Source: Novosphingobium sp. ERN07 (lineage in GTDB: Bacteria; Pseudomonadota; Alphaproteobacteria; Sphingomonadales; Sphingomonadaceae). From it: 64,000 nucleotides of DNA. Where the stretch lies: positions 157,318 to 221,317 of the forward strand of contig NZ_JABAID010000007.1 in NCBI RefSeq assembly GCF_012641335.1. The letters are read 5' to 3'. Positions 9,886 through 19,146 of the stretch are shown one piece after another; within the stretch, counting starts at the first letter, position 1, and every line of letters begins with the position of its first letter. The position numbers and the translations under genes were made by a program. The notes below the pieces were generated by a model. It worked only from the letters and a program-made list of their open reading frames with translations. It searched no databases and had not been told where the DNA came from.

Positions 9886-10278
9886 ATGATAATCCTGCCC
9901 ATCACACTGTGCGCGGCTGCCGCGGCAGCAGTGCTCAACATCTGGCTGTCGATCCGCATCGGCATGGTCCGCACCACCAAGAAAATCAGCATTGGCGATG
10001 GTGGAGACATGGAACTGATCGCCCGGATGCGCGCCCAAGCCAATTTCATCGAGAATACGCCCATCGTGCTGGTGCTGATCGCCGTGATCGAACTGGCCCG
10101 CACGGGCAACGTGTGGGTGATGGGCGTGGCTGCGGCCTATATGCTCGGCCGTGTTGCGCATGGCGTGGGCATGGATGGGGGCCCGCTGGGCTTTATGCGC
10201 GGCTTGGGCACGATGGCCACGATGCTGACCCAACTGGGGCTTGGCACATGGGCGGTTTCAATCGCACTGGACATGTGA
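9886..10278 (+). CDS. MAPEG-family membrane protein
   Basis: A 130-residue inner-membrane protein with about four hydrophobic helices, of the MAPEG family (membrane-associated proteins in eicosanoid and glutathione metabolism). The RMRAQANFIENTPI segment near residues 45-58 matches the family's conserved R-A-N-E region. Bacterial members are often glutathione-dependent transferases or peroxidases, but this one's substrate is unknown. A GGGGGAG Shine-Dalgarno precedes the ATG. It is transcribed divergently from rpmF and followed by a good terminator. Confidence 0.85.
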   Translation: MIILPITLCAAAAAAVLNIWLSIRIGMVRTTKKISIGDGGDMELIARMRAQANFIENTPIVLVLIAVIELARTGNVWVMGVAAAYMLGRVAHGVGMDGGPLGFMRGLGTMATMLTQLGLGTWAVSIALDM

Positions 10279-10305
10279 CGTGGTGCGGGGAGCGGTATGC
10301 TCAAC

Positions 10306-10348
10306 ATGCCCTCCCCCAACCCCTCCCGCCAGCGGGACGGGAGTTTTT
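10306..10348 (+). terminator. Terminator after MAPEG gene, GC-rich repeat type
   Basis: The arm CTCCCGCC and the arm GGACGGGAG pair with one bulged base around AGCG, followed directly by TTTTT (10344-10348). The stem is preceded by CCCTCCCCCAACC, the same composition as the dyad elements near 24.2 and 56.7 kb, so a copy of that repeat type may serve here as terminator. Confidence 0.7.
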
Positions 10349-11016
10349 CAGCTTAATGCATAGTCGCTGACGAAGCCGTTGGTCTGGCGTTCGCGGCCGA
10401 ACGTGCTGTTGGGGCCGTGACCGGGAACGAACGTGACGTCATTCCCCAGCGGCCAGAGCTTCTGCGTGATCGAAGCGATCAAATCCTGATGGTTGCCCAT
10501 CGGAAAATCGGTGCGCCCGATGGAACCCTGAAACAACACGTCGCCAACGATGGCGACCTGGGTTGGCGCATGATGGAATACGACGTGACCGGGGGTATGG
10601 CCGGGACAGTGGATGACATCGAGTTCGACTTCGCCAACCATCACCTTATCGCCATCATTCAGCCAACGGCCCGGTTCGAACACCTCGCCGGTGATGCCCC
10701 AACGGCGACCGTCTTCGTCCAGACGGCTGATCCAGAAGCGGTCGGCCTCGTGCGGGCCTTCGATCGGCACGCCCAGTTCCTTCGCGAAAATGCCGGTCAT
10801 GCCGCAGTGGTCGATATGACCATGCGTGACGAGCAGCTTTTCGATGGTGACTCCGGTTACCTCTATCGCCTTGCGCAGCTTTTCCAGATCGCCGCCCGCA
10901 TCGATAAAAGCACCGCGCATCGTCTTCGTGCACCAGACCAGCGTGCAATTCTGCTGGAGCGGGGTGACGGGAATGATGGCGACCTTGAAGGGCGGTTCGT
11001 CTGAAGAGTGGGTCAT
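10348..11016 (-). CDS. MBL-fold metallo-hydrolase (glyoxalase II-like)
   Basis: A 222-residue cytoplasmic metallo-beta-lactamase-fold hydrolase. The di-metal motif THGHIDHCG is present, then CPGHTPGHVVF, VGDVLFQGSIGRTD with the bridging Asp, and a final PGHGPNSTFG histidine. This matches the YcbL/GloB-related group, which hydrolyses thioesters such as S-lactoylglutathione; the physiological substrate cannot be read from sequence. The ATG at 11016 (MTHSSDEP) is preferred over an upstream in-frame start because conserved sequence begins only after it. Confidence 0.88.
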   Translation of the reverse strand: MTHSSDEPPFKVAIIPVTPLQQNCTLVWCTKTMRGAFIDAGGDLEKLRKAIEVTGVTIEKLLVTHGHIDHCGMTGIFAKELGVPIEGPHEADRFWISRLDEDGRRWGITGEVFEPGRWLNDGDKVMVGEVELDVIHCPGHTPGHVVFHHAPTQVAIVGDVLFQGSIGRTDFPMGNHQDLIASITQKLWPLGNDVTFVPGHGPNSTFGRERQTNGFVSDYALS

Positions 11017-11070
11017 GGCGCAGGATTTGGAGCGTAGGCGGCACAATTGCAATGCTGAGAACGCTTAAGG

Positions 11071-11763
11071 CTACAGCCTGCCCCCTTTCCACACGACGCG
11101 GCCCACGAGTTCAATTTCCTGTAATGGCCGCTCAAGGCGGGGATAGGCTGTGTTGTCGGAAATCACGTGCACGGTTCCGCCGGGGCCGGATTCGAGACGC
11201 TTCACCAACAACACATCGTCGATACGAATCACGTGAATGCCTGCACGCAAAGGGCGCGGCGTGCGGTCGACGAGAATCTCGTCACCATCGCGCAAGGTCG
11301 GCTCCATCGAATCGCCTTCAACCTCGATCACGGAAAGCATCACAGGTTCCAAACCTTGCTCCTTAAGCCAGCGATTGGAAAAACGCAGACGGCCAGAGGG
11401 AATTTCCTCTGCCGGAAGAGCGCCGGGACCGGCCGAGGCACCCAGCGGAAGGCGCGGAATATCGGCCCATTCCGCCAGATGCGCACGTGGTGATGGCGGC
11501 ATGATCGTGCTGCGCCCCCTCTCGACCGCAATGACGCCGCCGCGCAGTGTACCGCCCAGTTCGCTTTCCTGCACAGCGAAGAATTCGGCAAGAATTCTGC
11601 GGTCGTTCTCCTCAAGCTTACGCGGACTGCCCTTGCGGACGAACTGCTGGAGATACGTAGTGTTACGGCCAATCAGCGCGGAAAGCGCAGCCAGACTCAC
11701 GCCACGCTGGGCCGCCAGCGCTACAAGGCGGGTCCGCGCACCGGCATCATTTTCGCTGTCCAT
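11071..11763 (-). CDS. LexA-like S24-family transcriptional repressor
   Basis: A 230-residue protein with an N-terminal helix-turn-helix (about residues 10-60, LVALAAQRGVSLAALSALIGRN at its core) and a C-terminal S24 peptidase-like domain. The expected catalytic pair is present: Ser152 in EGDSMEPTL and Lys188 in LLVKRLE. Such repressors bind palindromic operators and may self-cleave on RecA contact; no clear Ala-Gly cleavage site is visible, so cleavage is uncertain. A strong GGAGGGAGG Shine-Dalgarno precedes the ATG. Two TAGGA/TCCTA palindromes lie immediately upstream, consistent with autorepression. Confidence 0.9.
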   Translation of the reverse strand: MDSENDAGARTRLVALAAQRGVSLAALSALIGRNTTYLQQFVRKGSPRKLEENDRRILAEFFAVQESELGGTLRGGVIAVERGRSTIMPPSPRAHLAEWADIPRLPLGASAGPGALPAEEIPSGRLRFSNRWLKEQGLEPVMLSVIEVEGDSMEPTLRDGDEILVDRTPRPLRAGIHVIRIDDVLLVKRLESGPGGTVHVISDNTAYPRLERPLQEIELVGRVVWKGGRL

Positions 11764-11791
11764 CAGCCTCCCTCCACTTTCGAAGGACTTT

Positions 11792-11835
11792 TCCTAGCAT
11801 TGTAGGATTTGCAGATCAACATAGGAAAAATCCTA
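11792..11835. promoter_or_regulatory. Two TCCTA/TAGGA palindromes, probable operators
   Basis: TCCTA-N6-TAGGA occupies 11792-11807 and TAGGA-N4-TCCTA occupies 11822-11835. They sit 29-72 bases upstream of the S24 repressor start and overlap a plausible minus-strand -10 (TACAAT). They also lie upstream of the small plus-strand gene at 11883. The same half-sites in two dyads beside a repressor gene suggest an autoregulatory operator region. Confidence 0.55.
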
Positions 11836-11882
11836 TTTCGAGTCGCTTCACCAGAAATTCGGTCATGGAGGGTCCAAACGTC

Positions 11883-12071
11883 ATGCTTCTTCGCAGAATC
11901 GAAAAGTTCCTTGAGCGGACGGGAATGCCCGTCACCAAGTTTGGCCGACTGGCCGCACACGACCCCCGGCTGGTCGGTGATTTGCGCAATGGGCGCGAAC
12001 CGCGTTCCGCGATGGTTTCACGAGTAGAACACTTCATGAACATATTTGCGGAGAATGTCCATGCTGCTTGA
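11883..12071 (+). CDS. Small HTH-like conserved-type protein
   Basis: A 62-residue protein beginning MLLRRIEKFLERTG, with the segment VTKFGRLAAHDPRLVGDLRNGREP resembling the recognition part of a lambda-repressor-like helix-turn-helix. Small proteins of this pattern recur in sphingomonads, as far as I recall, without a known role. An in-frame ATG at 11865 would add 6 residues; the 11883 start gives the more typical N-terminus. It overlaps the next gene by 11 bases and shares the upstream operator region with the S24 repressor. Confidence 0.65.
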   Translation: MLLRRIEKFLERTGMPVTKFGRLAAHDPRLVGDLRNGREPRSAMVSRVEHFMNIFAENVHAA

Positions 12072-12438
12072 ACTTCAAGCCTTCGAAACCAAAGCGCTGG
12101 TTGGCACAAGCCTGCCGCCACGTCGCATCGCGACGGGGGAGCGGCTGATGCGTGCGGTGCGCGAAATCGCCGGACCTTTGGCCGAAGTGGTGAGCCATGC
12201 CGAAGCGCCTTGGGCCAGCATCACCTTCTCAGGCGCGCGGCACACGCTCGTTTTGCGCTTTGCCGGCAGCGATGCGGTGAGCGACGGCGAGAACTTCGTG
12301 ATCGTATTGCCAGAACACGAATTCCGGTTGCGCGGACAGTTGGTGGCCGATGCCGCGGTGACGCGCGTCGATCACGAACTGGTGCCTGCTCCACTTATGG
12401 AAGTGGAGTGCGAAATCCTGCTGCTGAGCGAAGACTGA
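12061..12438 (+). CDS. Conserved-type hypothetical protein
   Basis: A 125-residue protein without a recognised domain. It is probably soluble: no signal peptide or membrane segment, with alternating strands in the C-terminal half (ASITFSGARHTLVLRF, FVIVLPEHEFRLRGQLVADAAVTRV). The ATG at 12061 is chosen because GGAG lies 7 bases upstream. It overlaps the preceding small HTH-like gene by 11 bases, so the two are probably an operon. Function unknown. Confidence 0.7.
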   Translation: MLLELQAFETKALVGTSLPPRRIATGERLMRAVREIAGPLAEVVSHAEAPWASITFSGARHTLVLRFAGSDAVSDGENFVIVLPEHEFRLRGQLVADAAVTRVDHELVPAPLMEVECEILLLSED

Positions 12439-12447
12439 GCGAGAACG

Positions 12448-12471
12448 CCGGGTGCCCCGCGAGGCACCCGG
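12448..12471. terminator. Bidirectional hairpin between convergent genes
   Basis: CCGGGTGCC (12448-12456) and GGCACCCGG (12463-12471) form a perfect 9-bp stem with a 6-base loop, followed on the plus strand by a pyrimidine-rich TCTCCTCTCC. It lies between the plus-strand hypothetical gene and the end of the decaheme cytochrome operon, and could end both transcripts. Confidence 0.6.
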
Positions 12472-12487
12472 TCTCCTCTCCAACTGG

Positions 12488-15400
12488 TCAGTTTGTTCGG
12501 GCGAGCAGCGGTGCAGCCTTGGCACCGACCCACTGGCTCATATCCACCGCATTGGTCACGCGGAAAACCTCGCCCTTCCCGTTGAGGAACAGCTCTTCCA
12601 TCTCTGGCCGGGTGAAGGGGCGTGAGCCGAGGCGGCCGAAGATGGCCATCTGCCCGCCCGTTTCGTCAACGCCACGGTCACGGTCCAGCCCTTTCGACAG
12701 CGCCAGTGCAGGCGTTGGCGTGCGCGCCCACGCGATCAGTTCGGGCTTGGGTTCGGGCGAGAAACCATAAAAGTTCGGCTGGCTCGACGGACTGGTGAGC
12801 TGAAGCACTTTCACCCCGTTCCGCCCATCGGCGACATAGGCGAATAGCGTAGCGTTGGTGGATGCGACGATCACGTCCTCGGCATCGGTCAGCTTACCAT
12901 CGGCAGTATAACTGGTGAAGATCGACGGGCGCGTGGGTGCCGTTATGTCGACGATCACGAGTCCCTGCCCCTTGGCGGCCACATAAGCATAGGTACGGGC
13001 AAGGTAGACGCGGCGGGCATCGGCCAACGGGACTGTTGCCCCGGCAACGGGCTTAGGCTGCGCCAGATTGGTCACGTCCATCAGTTCGAGGCCATTGGAC
13101 GTCGTCACCCACAGATAGCGGAACTGCACTGCGGTGCCGCGCGGGTCGTTCAATGGAACGACCGAAGTGACGCGCGGATCGAGGCAAGTTTCACCACCCT
13201 TCTTTGCGCTTACCTCGCAAGGCTTTTCCGCAGACCAAGGCTTGGTCAGGTGGACGGTGACGAGCGCCTTGTCGGTAACGACATAGGCATAGTCGCCCGC
13301 CAGCGTGATGTGCCGCGCACCGGTCAGCACACCATCGGGATTGAAGGTAAAGGCGCGGTCGAAGAAGTTGTTGCGGAATTCGCCATCGGCCAGCGTATCG
13401 ACATTGACCGCGATCAGCCCTTCGACCGCATCGGTGACGAAGGCATAGCTGTAAATCGGCGAGAACGGCTGCTCCTGATTGAGGCCGCGCAGTTCCGGCG
13501 TATTGCGCGTGGGCGCGATGGCCTGATTGGTGGGCAGCGCCATGCAAGTGGCGTTTTTCGTCTTCACGTGGGTATCGTGGCCGAGCGACGAGAACGGCGC
13601 GGTGACGATGCGCTCCGAGAAGCCCTTGTCGCCAATTGCGGCGATATCATAGGCGCGGAAACCGCCAGTGCCTTCGGCGACGAACATATATTCGCCGCGC
13701 ATCTGCAGGCAGCGCACCGCGTCCTTGGTGCCTTCGACGACGTTGGCGAACTGTTCCTGCCCCGTGGTTTCGCCGGAGAGTTTGGAATCGAACGGTTTGC
13801 CGCGAGTCCAGTTCTTCAGTTCGCGGTCATTCTTCTCGACGTGCTGCTTCCAGTAATCGGGATAGGCATAGCGGTGGAGATAGGAGCCGATCACGGCCTG
13901 CGGCTCGTCCCACTCGGTCACGCGCACGGCTTCGAAACCCCCTTCGAGGCCGAACCATGCGTTCATGCCCACAAAGTTCACATAGTTGGTGCCGAGCAGC
14001 AGGAGCTGCGCCATGACCGCGTTGTTGTCCTCATCCTGACTGACGTGGCAGTCGGTGCACTGCTTCGTCTCGTTCTTGCGGACGGTGTGCGGGAAGTGCG
14101 GCGCGAAGGCCTGCGACGAGTAGCCAATTGATGAGATCGGCGGCTGCTGCACATAGATGCGTTCGCGATTGATGTTGGTCGACGACAGGATCAACGCAGA
14201 GGTGGAGCGGATCGGCGCAGTTATCGCCTTCCCGCTGACGGGATTGCCTGCCGCATCGAACTGCACCGGATCGGAACCGGACGACTTGTTGCGCTGGTGT
14301 TTGCCAAGTTGGAACATGTCATCACGCGCAACCTGCGGGTTATAGGTGGCATAGTTGCGCGTGTAGTCTTCCTCGTACTTGTGCGTGGCCGACTTCCAGT
14401 TGGCCTCAATCGGCAAATGGCAGCCCGCGCACGATGTCGTCCATGAAAGGTGACAGGTGAAGCAGGCCATATCGTCATCGCGGTGGGCGCGTGCTTCCTT
14501 GGGAATGCCGGTCCCGAATTTGTAATCGCCATCGTCCGAGGCGGACTTTGCCATCAGTTTGGCGCGCGCGGCTTTGGGGTTGAAGATGGGTGCGCCGGTG
14601 CTGTCCACCTTTCCTGCAAAGCGGGCATCGACCGAGTCTTTCACGAGGCTCACACGCCACGACAAGTTAGGATCGATGATCGAACGCTGCACCAATACGC
14701 GTCGGCCATCGGCTTCGTTGAACCATTCGAAGCGGCGCTGGCCATCGGCGTTGCGGATCAGCGCAAGGTTGTTGCCCTTTTCCGGCGCCGCGAGGTTCGA
14801 CGTCAGCAGCGTGGGATAGGCATCAGGCGTGCCGTGGCAATCCTTGCACCCGATCTCCACGGCATTGGCGACTTCGCCATAGATCAAGCCGTTGCCGTGG
14901 CTGTCCTGCGCAAAGTGGCAATCGGCGCACTGCATGCCGAGTTGGGCATGAATGTCCATCATGTGGACGGCCTTGCCGGGATTGTCGGGACCGACGTCGA
15001 CGAACTTGCCCTCGGTGCCTTTGCGGAACTTTTCGGGGTCGTTTGGATCGATGATGTGCGCGGTGTCGGTGCCGTAGGTGCTCATGTCGCCACCATCGTC
15101 GAGCAGGTTGCCGCGACGGTCACGCTTGAGAATGGCGCGAAAGTTCCAGCCGTGGCCGTGATAGTCGGCGAACTGGGTGTCCTTCAACTGGCTGTTGAGG
15201 TCATAGACGTTGCGCAGGAATTCCACATCGCGCCACAGCCCGCGCGTGGCTGCGCCTTCAGGGTTGCGGTCCAGCACTTCGCGCTGTTCGTCGATGTTGG
15301 GGTAGAACTGCTTCTTGAACGCCTTCTGGTAATCCGCATCCGACATGCCGGCAGGCTTGGGCGCGCGGTTTTCCGGTCCGGGCCACATGCTCGGCGCGTC

Positions 15401-17110
15401 GGACTCATAGTCCCACATGATGTAGCCGAGGTAGGTGTTCAGGAAGATGTTCGGCTGGTGCATGTGGCAGTTCATGCACTGCGCGGTGGGAATGGCGCGA
15501 GTGAAGGCGTGGACCAACGGGTGGCCGCGTTCGCGATCCTGCATGGCGACGGGGCCAGTGGGTTCATGCGAGTCATCGCCGTGGCCGGCATCGTGGCCAC
15601 CACCGTGCTTGGCTTCAGCCTTCTTCGCATGGCCCTTCTCGTCCAGCCCGGCAAGCGCGTGGGCGCTGGCCTGGTCCATCTTGTCATGGTCCATCGAGCC
15701 ATGCGGTGCGACACCCTTCGCGGGGGAATAAACCAGTTGTTCCGCCGACGAGATCGCGCGGGCGCAATCGGCTTCCATGTCGTGCGAGGCTTCGGAATCT
15801 GACTTGTCGCCGCCCATGTATGCACGCTGCCCGCCCAGCACCGTGCCGCGCACCTTGTCATGCACTTCATGCGCTGCGGCGTCATAGGTGCCATAGGCGC
15901 CCTTGCGGTGCTGGCCTTCGCGCAAGCTGTTGATCGTGGGATCGGACGTGATCGTCTGTCCATCACGCCCGCACTTGCCATAGTTCAACGAGTGACGCGG
16001 TTCACGGTCATTTGCGTAGATCACATGGCACGACGCACAGCCCGAGGAACGATAATCACCCGGTTGATCATTGGTGCCCATCTGAAACAGGAAAGGGTCG
16101 TTCAGGCGCGTCTTGTGGATGTTCAGGACCGGGATCGCGACGCGCAGACCTGTGGCCGGGCCACGGTTCGACTGCTTGAGATCGGGGCGGCCCGGCTCAT
16201 CAAGACGCTGGATAAGGCCGGTCGAGTTGGGCAGACCAATTTCAGGGAACTGCGGGTTGATCGTGCGGCCACCGTCTTCGAACACGCGGAACACGTCGCC
16301 CGGAGGTATCTGGTGCCAGCGTGGCAGCGGATAGAGAATCGGAAGTGCGCCACGTGCCTTTTCCTTCGGCGTCACCGTGCCCCACATCGGTTTGCCATCG
16401 GGGCCGATTTCCTTCGAGGCAGACTTCAGCAGCGCCGGCTCGCCGTTGCGGGTGAAGCTTTCCCCGAACATGTAGTTCTTGAAGGGAACGATGCCGTTGT
16501 TATAGGCAGCCCCACCCCAGAGCATCGCACCGGTGGACATGATCGAGCGTTCGGACGCTTCGATGATCGACATGTGGCACGCCCCGCAGGAATCGCGTGC
16601 CACGCGATAGTCAGAGGGGTTGACGAAACGGATGAAGTCCGGGCTCTCCTTCGCGAGCAGCGCATAGGAGCGCTTGGGATTTGCCGAGGATGGCCAACCC
16701 CACGCGACCGGATACTTCGGCAATACGTGGGCGTCCTTCATCGCGCCAACATATTCCATCGAATTGCGGCTCCACGAGCGGTCAGCGACAACCTTGGTAT
16801 CGCCACCGTGGCAATCGGCGCAGGAAAGCACGACCGCCGGACTGGCGTGCATCGTGCGATGGTCGCTTTGCGTATGGCAGCTAACGCAACCGGCGTTTTG
16901 CTTGTCAACGTAGGCCCATTGCTCTTCCGCCGTATCGCCCAGCTGGCCGCGCGGGGCAGCCGGAGCGCGGGTGTGCGTGACCTTCTGCGCCACTTCCTCG
17001 CCCGAAGCCCAAAGTGCGGTCGGCACCGACAGCGCAGCCAGCAGCGCCAGCAGCCAAGCTACGGGAAGGGGGCGGAATCGGCGCGTGGGGATCATGGGCT
17101 GGGTCATCAA
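12488..17110 (-). CDS. Decaheme c-type cytochrome fused to LVIVD-type beta-propeller
   Basis: A 1540-residue exported protein. An arginine-containing N-terminus and hydrophobic stretch (residues 10-36) form a signal peptide. Ten CXXCH heme-attachment motifs start at residues 75, 97, 175, 358, 545, 728, 755, 883, 894 and 1018. Between hemes 4 and 5 is a His/Asp/Lys-rich insert (about 465-515) that could bind metal. The last 400 residues lack hemes and contain repeats of the LVIVD beta-propeller type (GLVIVDITAPTRP, GLELMDVTNLAQP). The start overlaps the barrel gene by 4 bases and it is the last gene of the operon. Such size and heme number suggest long-range electron transfer at the cell surface or in the periplasm; the partner and substrate are not evident. 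Confidence 0.88.
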   Translation of the reverse strand: MMTQPMIPTRRFRPLPVAWLLALLAALSVPTALWASGEEVAQKVTHTRAPAAPRGQLGDTAEEQWAYVDKQNAGCVSCHTQSDHRTMHASPAVVLSCADCHGGDTKVVADRSWSRNSMEYVGAMKDAHVLPKYPVAWGWPSSANPKRSYALLAKESPDFIRFVNPSDYRVARDSCGACHMSIIEASERSIMSTGAMLWGGAAYNNGIVPFKNYMFGESFTRNGEPALLKSASKEIGPDGKPMWGTVTPKEKARGALPILYPLPRWHQIPPGDVFRVFEDGGRTINPQFPEIGLPNSTGLIQRLDEPGRPDLKQSNRGPATGLRVAIPVLNIHKTRLNDPFLFQMGTNDQPGDYRSSGCASCHVIYANDREPRHSLNYGKCGRDGQTITSDPTINSLREGQHRKGAYGTYDAAAHEVHDKVRGTVLGGQRAYMGGDKSDSEASHDMEADCARAISSAEQLVYSPAKGVAPHGSMDHDKMDQASAHALAGLDEKGHAKKAEAKHGGGHDAGHGDDSHEPTGPVAMQDRERGHPLVHAFTRAIPTAQCMNCHMHQPNIFLNTYLGYIMWDYESDAPSMWPGPENRAPKPAGMSDADYQKAFKKQFYPNIDEQREVLDRNPEGAATRGLWRDVEFLRNVYDLNSQLKDTQFADYHGHGWNFRAILKRDRRGNLLDDGGDMSTYGTDTAHIIDPNDPEKFRKGTEGKFVDVGPDNPGKAVHMMDIHAQLGMQCADCHFAQDSHGNGLIYGEVANAVEIGCKDCHGTPDAYPTLLTSNLAAPEKGNNLALIRNADGQRRFEWFNEADGRRVLVQRSIIDPNLSWRVSLVKDSVDARFAGKVDSTGAPIFNPKAARAKLMAKSASDDGDYKFGTGIPKEARAHRDDDMACFTCHLSWTTSCAGCHLPIEANWKSATHKYEEDYTRNYATYNPQVARDDMFQLGKHQRNKSSGSDPVQFDAAGNPVSGKAITAPIRSTSALILSSTNINRERIYVQQPPISSIGYSSQAFAPHFPHTVRKNETKQCTDCHVSQDEDNNAVMAQLLLLGTNYVNFVGMNAWFGLEGGFEAVRVTEWDEPQAVIGSYLHRYAYPDYWKQHVEKNDRELKNWTRGKPFDSKLSGETTGQEQFANVVEGTKDAVRCLQMRGEYMFVAEGTGGFRAYDIAAIGDKGFSERIVTAPFSSLGHDTHVKTKNATCMALPTNQAIAPTRNTPELRGLNQEQPFSPIYSYAFVTDAVEGLIAVNVDTLADGEFRNNFFDRAFTFNPDGVLTGARHITLAGDYAYVVTDKALVTVHLTKPWSAEKPCEVSAKKGGETCLDPRVTSVVPLNDPRGTAVQFRYLWVTTSNGLELMDVTNLAQPKPVAGATVPLADARRVYLARTYAYVAAKGQGLVIVDITAPTRPSIFTSYTADGKLTDAEDVIVASTNATLFAYVADGRNGVKVLQLTSPSSQPNFYGFSPEPKPELIAWARTPTPALALSKGLDRDRGVDETGGQMAIFGRLGSRPFTRPEMEELFLNGKGEVFRVTNAVDMSQWVGAKAAPLLARTN

Positions 17111-19146
17111 AAGGCCAGAGTCGCGTTGGCGAGGACGGAATAGAAGCGGCTGGCCTTGCCCATCTGCGAGAACAGATTGTCAAAGCCCTTGCCGGGCTCG
17201 AGAACCGCGCCCGACAGGCGGAAAACCAGGTTCTGCGAGGCGCTGGGCCGCCAGATAGCCGAAACCGAAGCATCCCATCCGATGTCCTTGGGGATAGAGC
17301 CTTCGTTGCGCAGCACTTGCAGCACTTTCGTGTTCTGGAACCACAGATGGTTGACGTTGGTCGAGACCCGCGTGGTGGGCGTCAGATCGAAATCGGCGCC
17401 AAGGCCCAGCAGCATCGTGCCAGGATTGGTGAAGTTCGACTGTCCCTGCTCTTTCGACGAGCGCAGCGAATTGAGAATGCCGTTGCGGCCATTGATCGAG
17501 ATCGCGCGCCCGCCGCCCGCAAAGGGAATTGTCTGGCGAATCCAGTAGCTGGTGTCTGCCCCTGCGAATTGCGGGTTTTCGAATATGGCGTCGAAACCGC
17601 CTTCCACCTTGTCGTAAGGATCGCTGTCGCCGCTCGCATAGAGGCCTGAAACGCGGATGCGCGTCCAGTCAATGTCATAGCTCAGTTCAGCCGCTGCCAT
17701 GAAGGCGCGGATGCTGGCGGGGCCGCTGGTAAGGAAATTGTTGCTGTCATGCCCCAGCGCGCCATAGAATTGCCCGGTCAAGTTGATCCGTCCGATGCGC
17801 CCATCGGCGGCATAGCCAAGATAGACCACATCATAATTACGCCCGCGCAGATCGCCCAGCAAAGCCGGGCGGACCGGGAAACCGTTCTTGTCGACCGCCA
17901 CTTCACCGCGTTCACGGTTGATGTTCCATGTGGCGGAAAGCTGGCTGGTCAAGCCGACAATGGGGAAGTCCTGACGATAGACATTTGCCATCAGCAGGAA
18001 ATCGTCACGCGGGGTCTGCGTGATGTCGTTCAGGCCGGAGTTGGTGTCCTTCTCCAGACGCCAGAACGCGGCCAGATTGAACTGGAAGCGGTTGTTGTCC
18101 CGGTTGCCGAAAAGGCGGATGCCCAACTGGTTGTCGTTGAACAGGAAGCCGCGAAAGTCTGACTGCATCGGCTGGATGCCAGCGCGGACCGAGAAGAAAT
18201 CGTAGCGCTTTGAATCGTACTGGCCAAGGTGGTAGTCCACGAAGGCTTCCTGCAGCCCCACGAAACCATCGGTACGCCGCGTACCCTTTGACGGTTCGAC
18301 GAACAGTACGCGCCGTTCGGGCACTTGCACGTGGTTGATATTGCCAGCAATCGCGATGCGATATTCGATCACCGGCGGCTTGAACGCAGTCATGCCCTTG
18401 AGCAGCGAGACGCTGGCGATGAACGTCTGCGCGAGTACGAGACTGTTGCTGCGGCCAAAGACGTCAATCTGGCTAGGGTTGCTCGTGGTCTGATTGCCGA
18501 CGGGAATGGGGAAGCTGCGCGGTTCGACAATCGTATCGGACACCGCGCCTGCGATCAGGAACCAGTCGTCGCCTTTGAGAAATCCGGGGCGCTTGCCACG
18601 CGCGAGCGGTCGATCACCTTTAAGCAAATTATGGTGAAACGGATCGAGCGAAGAATGGCAGACATGCTGCAACCGGGGGAACAGCGTGTAGAGCGAAAGA
18701 TCACGGACACCGGTTGTCTTGTCCTTCTGCGGGCAGAGCGAGGACACGATACGCCAACGATCGGGCACGCCGACGTCGAGCGCGAGATTACCCATCGGGC
18801 CTTCGCCATCGTATTTGTCGTAAAAGGCTTCAGGCGGCGGGGCGTTGACCGCGCCAGGATTGTCCTGATCAACCTTTTCAGGGAGCTGCTTGGTATAACC
18901 GGGACGGCGACGCCCATCGATAAGCGCTTCGTCTGCCTCGGTTTCACCGCCCGGAAGCGCAGTCGTATTGGGATCGACCTGTTGAGATGCGCCATCTGCC
19001 GCTGGAACAATGGTGGTTTGTGGAGCAAGCGCATCTGGCGCTGTCGCCTCTGCTGCTGCCAGCACCTGAAACGGCGTCATCGGCAGGGCTACCGGCTGAG
19101 GCAGTCCGAACGCCGGTGCGATCAGGGCAAGCATCGGCTGCATCAT
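17107..19146 (-). CDS. Outer-membrane beta-barrel (porin-like) protein
   Basis: A 679-residue protein. The N-terminal 40 residues are hydrophobic and alanine/proline-rich, probably a signal peptide although it lacks the usual basic start. A disordered acidic stretch follows, then from about residue 110 many alternating amphipathic strands with aromatic girdle residues (RIRVSGLYASGD, TRVSTNVNHLWF), ending in a C-terminal phenylalanine (ATLAF), the usual beta-barrel insertion signal. It overlaps the decaheme gene by 4 bases and the GlcG/HbpS-domain gene by 4 bases. No similarity to MtrB or PioB could be shown by eye, but the placement is like the porin of a porin-cytochrome complex. Confidence 0.75.
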   Translation of the reverse strand: MMQPMLALIAPAFGLPQPVALPMTPFQVLAAAEATAPDALAPQTTIVPAADGASQQVDPNTTALPGGETEADEALIDGRRRPGYTKQLPEKVDQDNPGAVNAPPPEAFYDKYDGEGPMGNLALDVGVPDRWRIVSSLCPQKDKTTGVRDLSLYTLFPRLQHVCHSSLDPFHHNLLKGDRPLARGKRPGFLKGDDWFLIAGAVSDTIVEPRSFPIPVGNQTTSNPSQIDVFGRSNSLVLAQTFIASVSLLKGMTAFKPPVIEYRIAIAGNINHVQVPERRVLFVEPSKGTRRTDGFVGLQEAFVDYHLGQYDSKRYDFFSVRAGIQPMQSDFRGFLFNDNQLGIRLFGNRDNNRFQFNLAAFWRLEKDTNSGLNDITQTPRDDFLLMANVYRQDFPIVGLTSQLSATWNINRERGEVAVDKNGFPVRPALLGDLRGRNYDVVYLGYAADGRIGRINLTGQFYGALGHDSNNFLTSGPASIRAFMAAAELSYDIDWTRIRVSGLYASGDSDPYDKVEGGFDAIFENPQFAGADTSYWIRQTIPFAGGGRAISINGRNGILNSLRSSKEQGQSNFTNPGTMLLGLGADFDLTPTTRVSTNVNHLWFQNTKVLQVLRNEGSIPKDIGWDASVSAIWRPSASQNLVFRLSGAVLEPGKGFDNLFSQMGKASRFYSVLANATLAF

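Noticed and set aside
11764..12438. Possible prophage immunity region
   Set aside because: A LexA-like repressor with nearby operators and small genes looks phage-like, but no integrase, structural or lysis genes are present around it.
14450..15802. 450-codon plus-strand frame opposite the decaheme cytochrome
   Set aside because: The minus strand has ten heme motifs and a signal peptide; the plus-strand frame has none and no start context.
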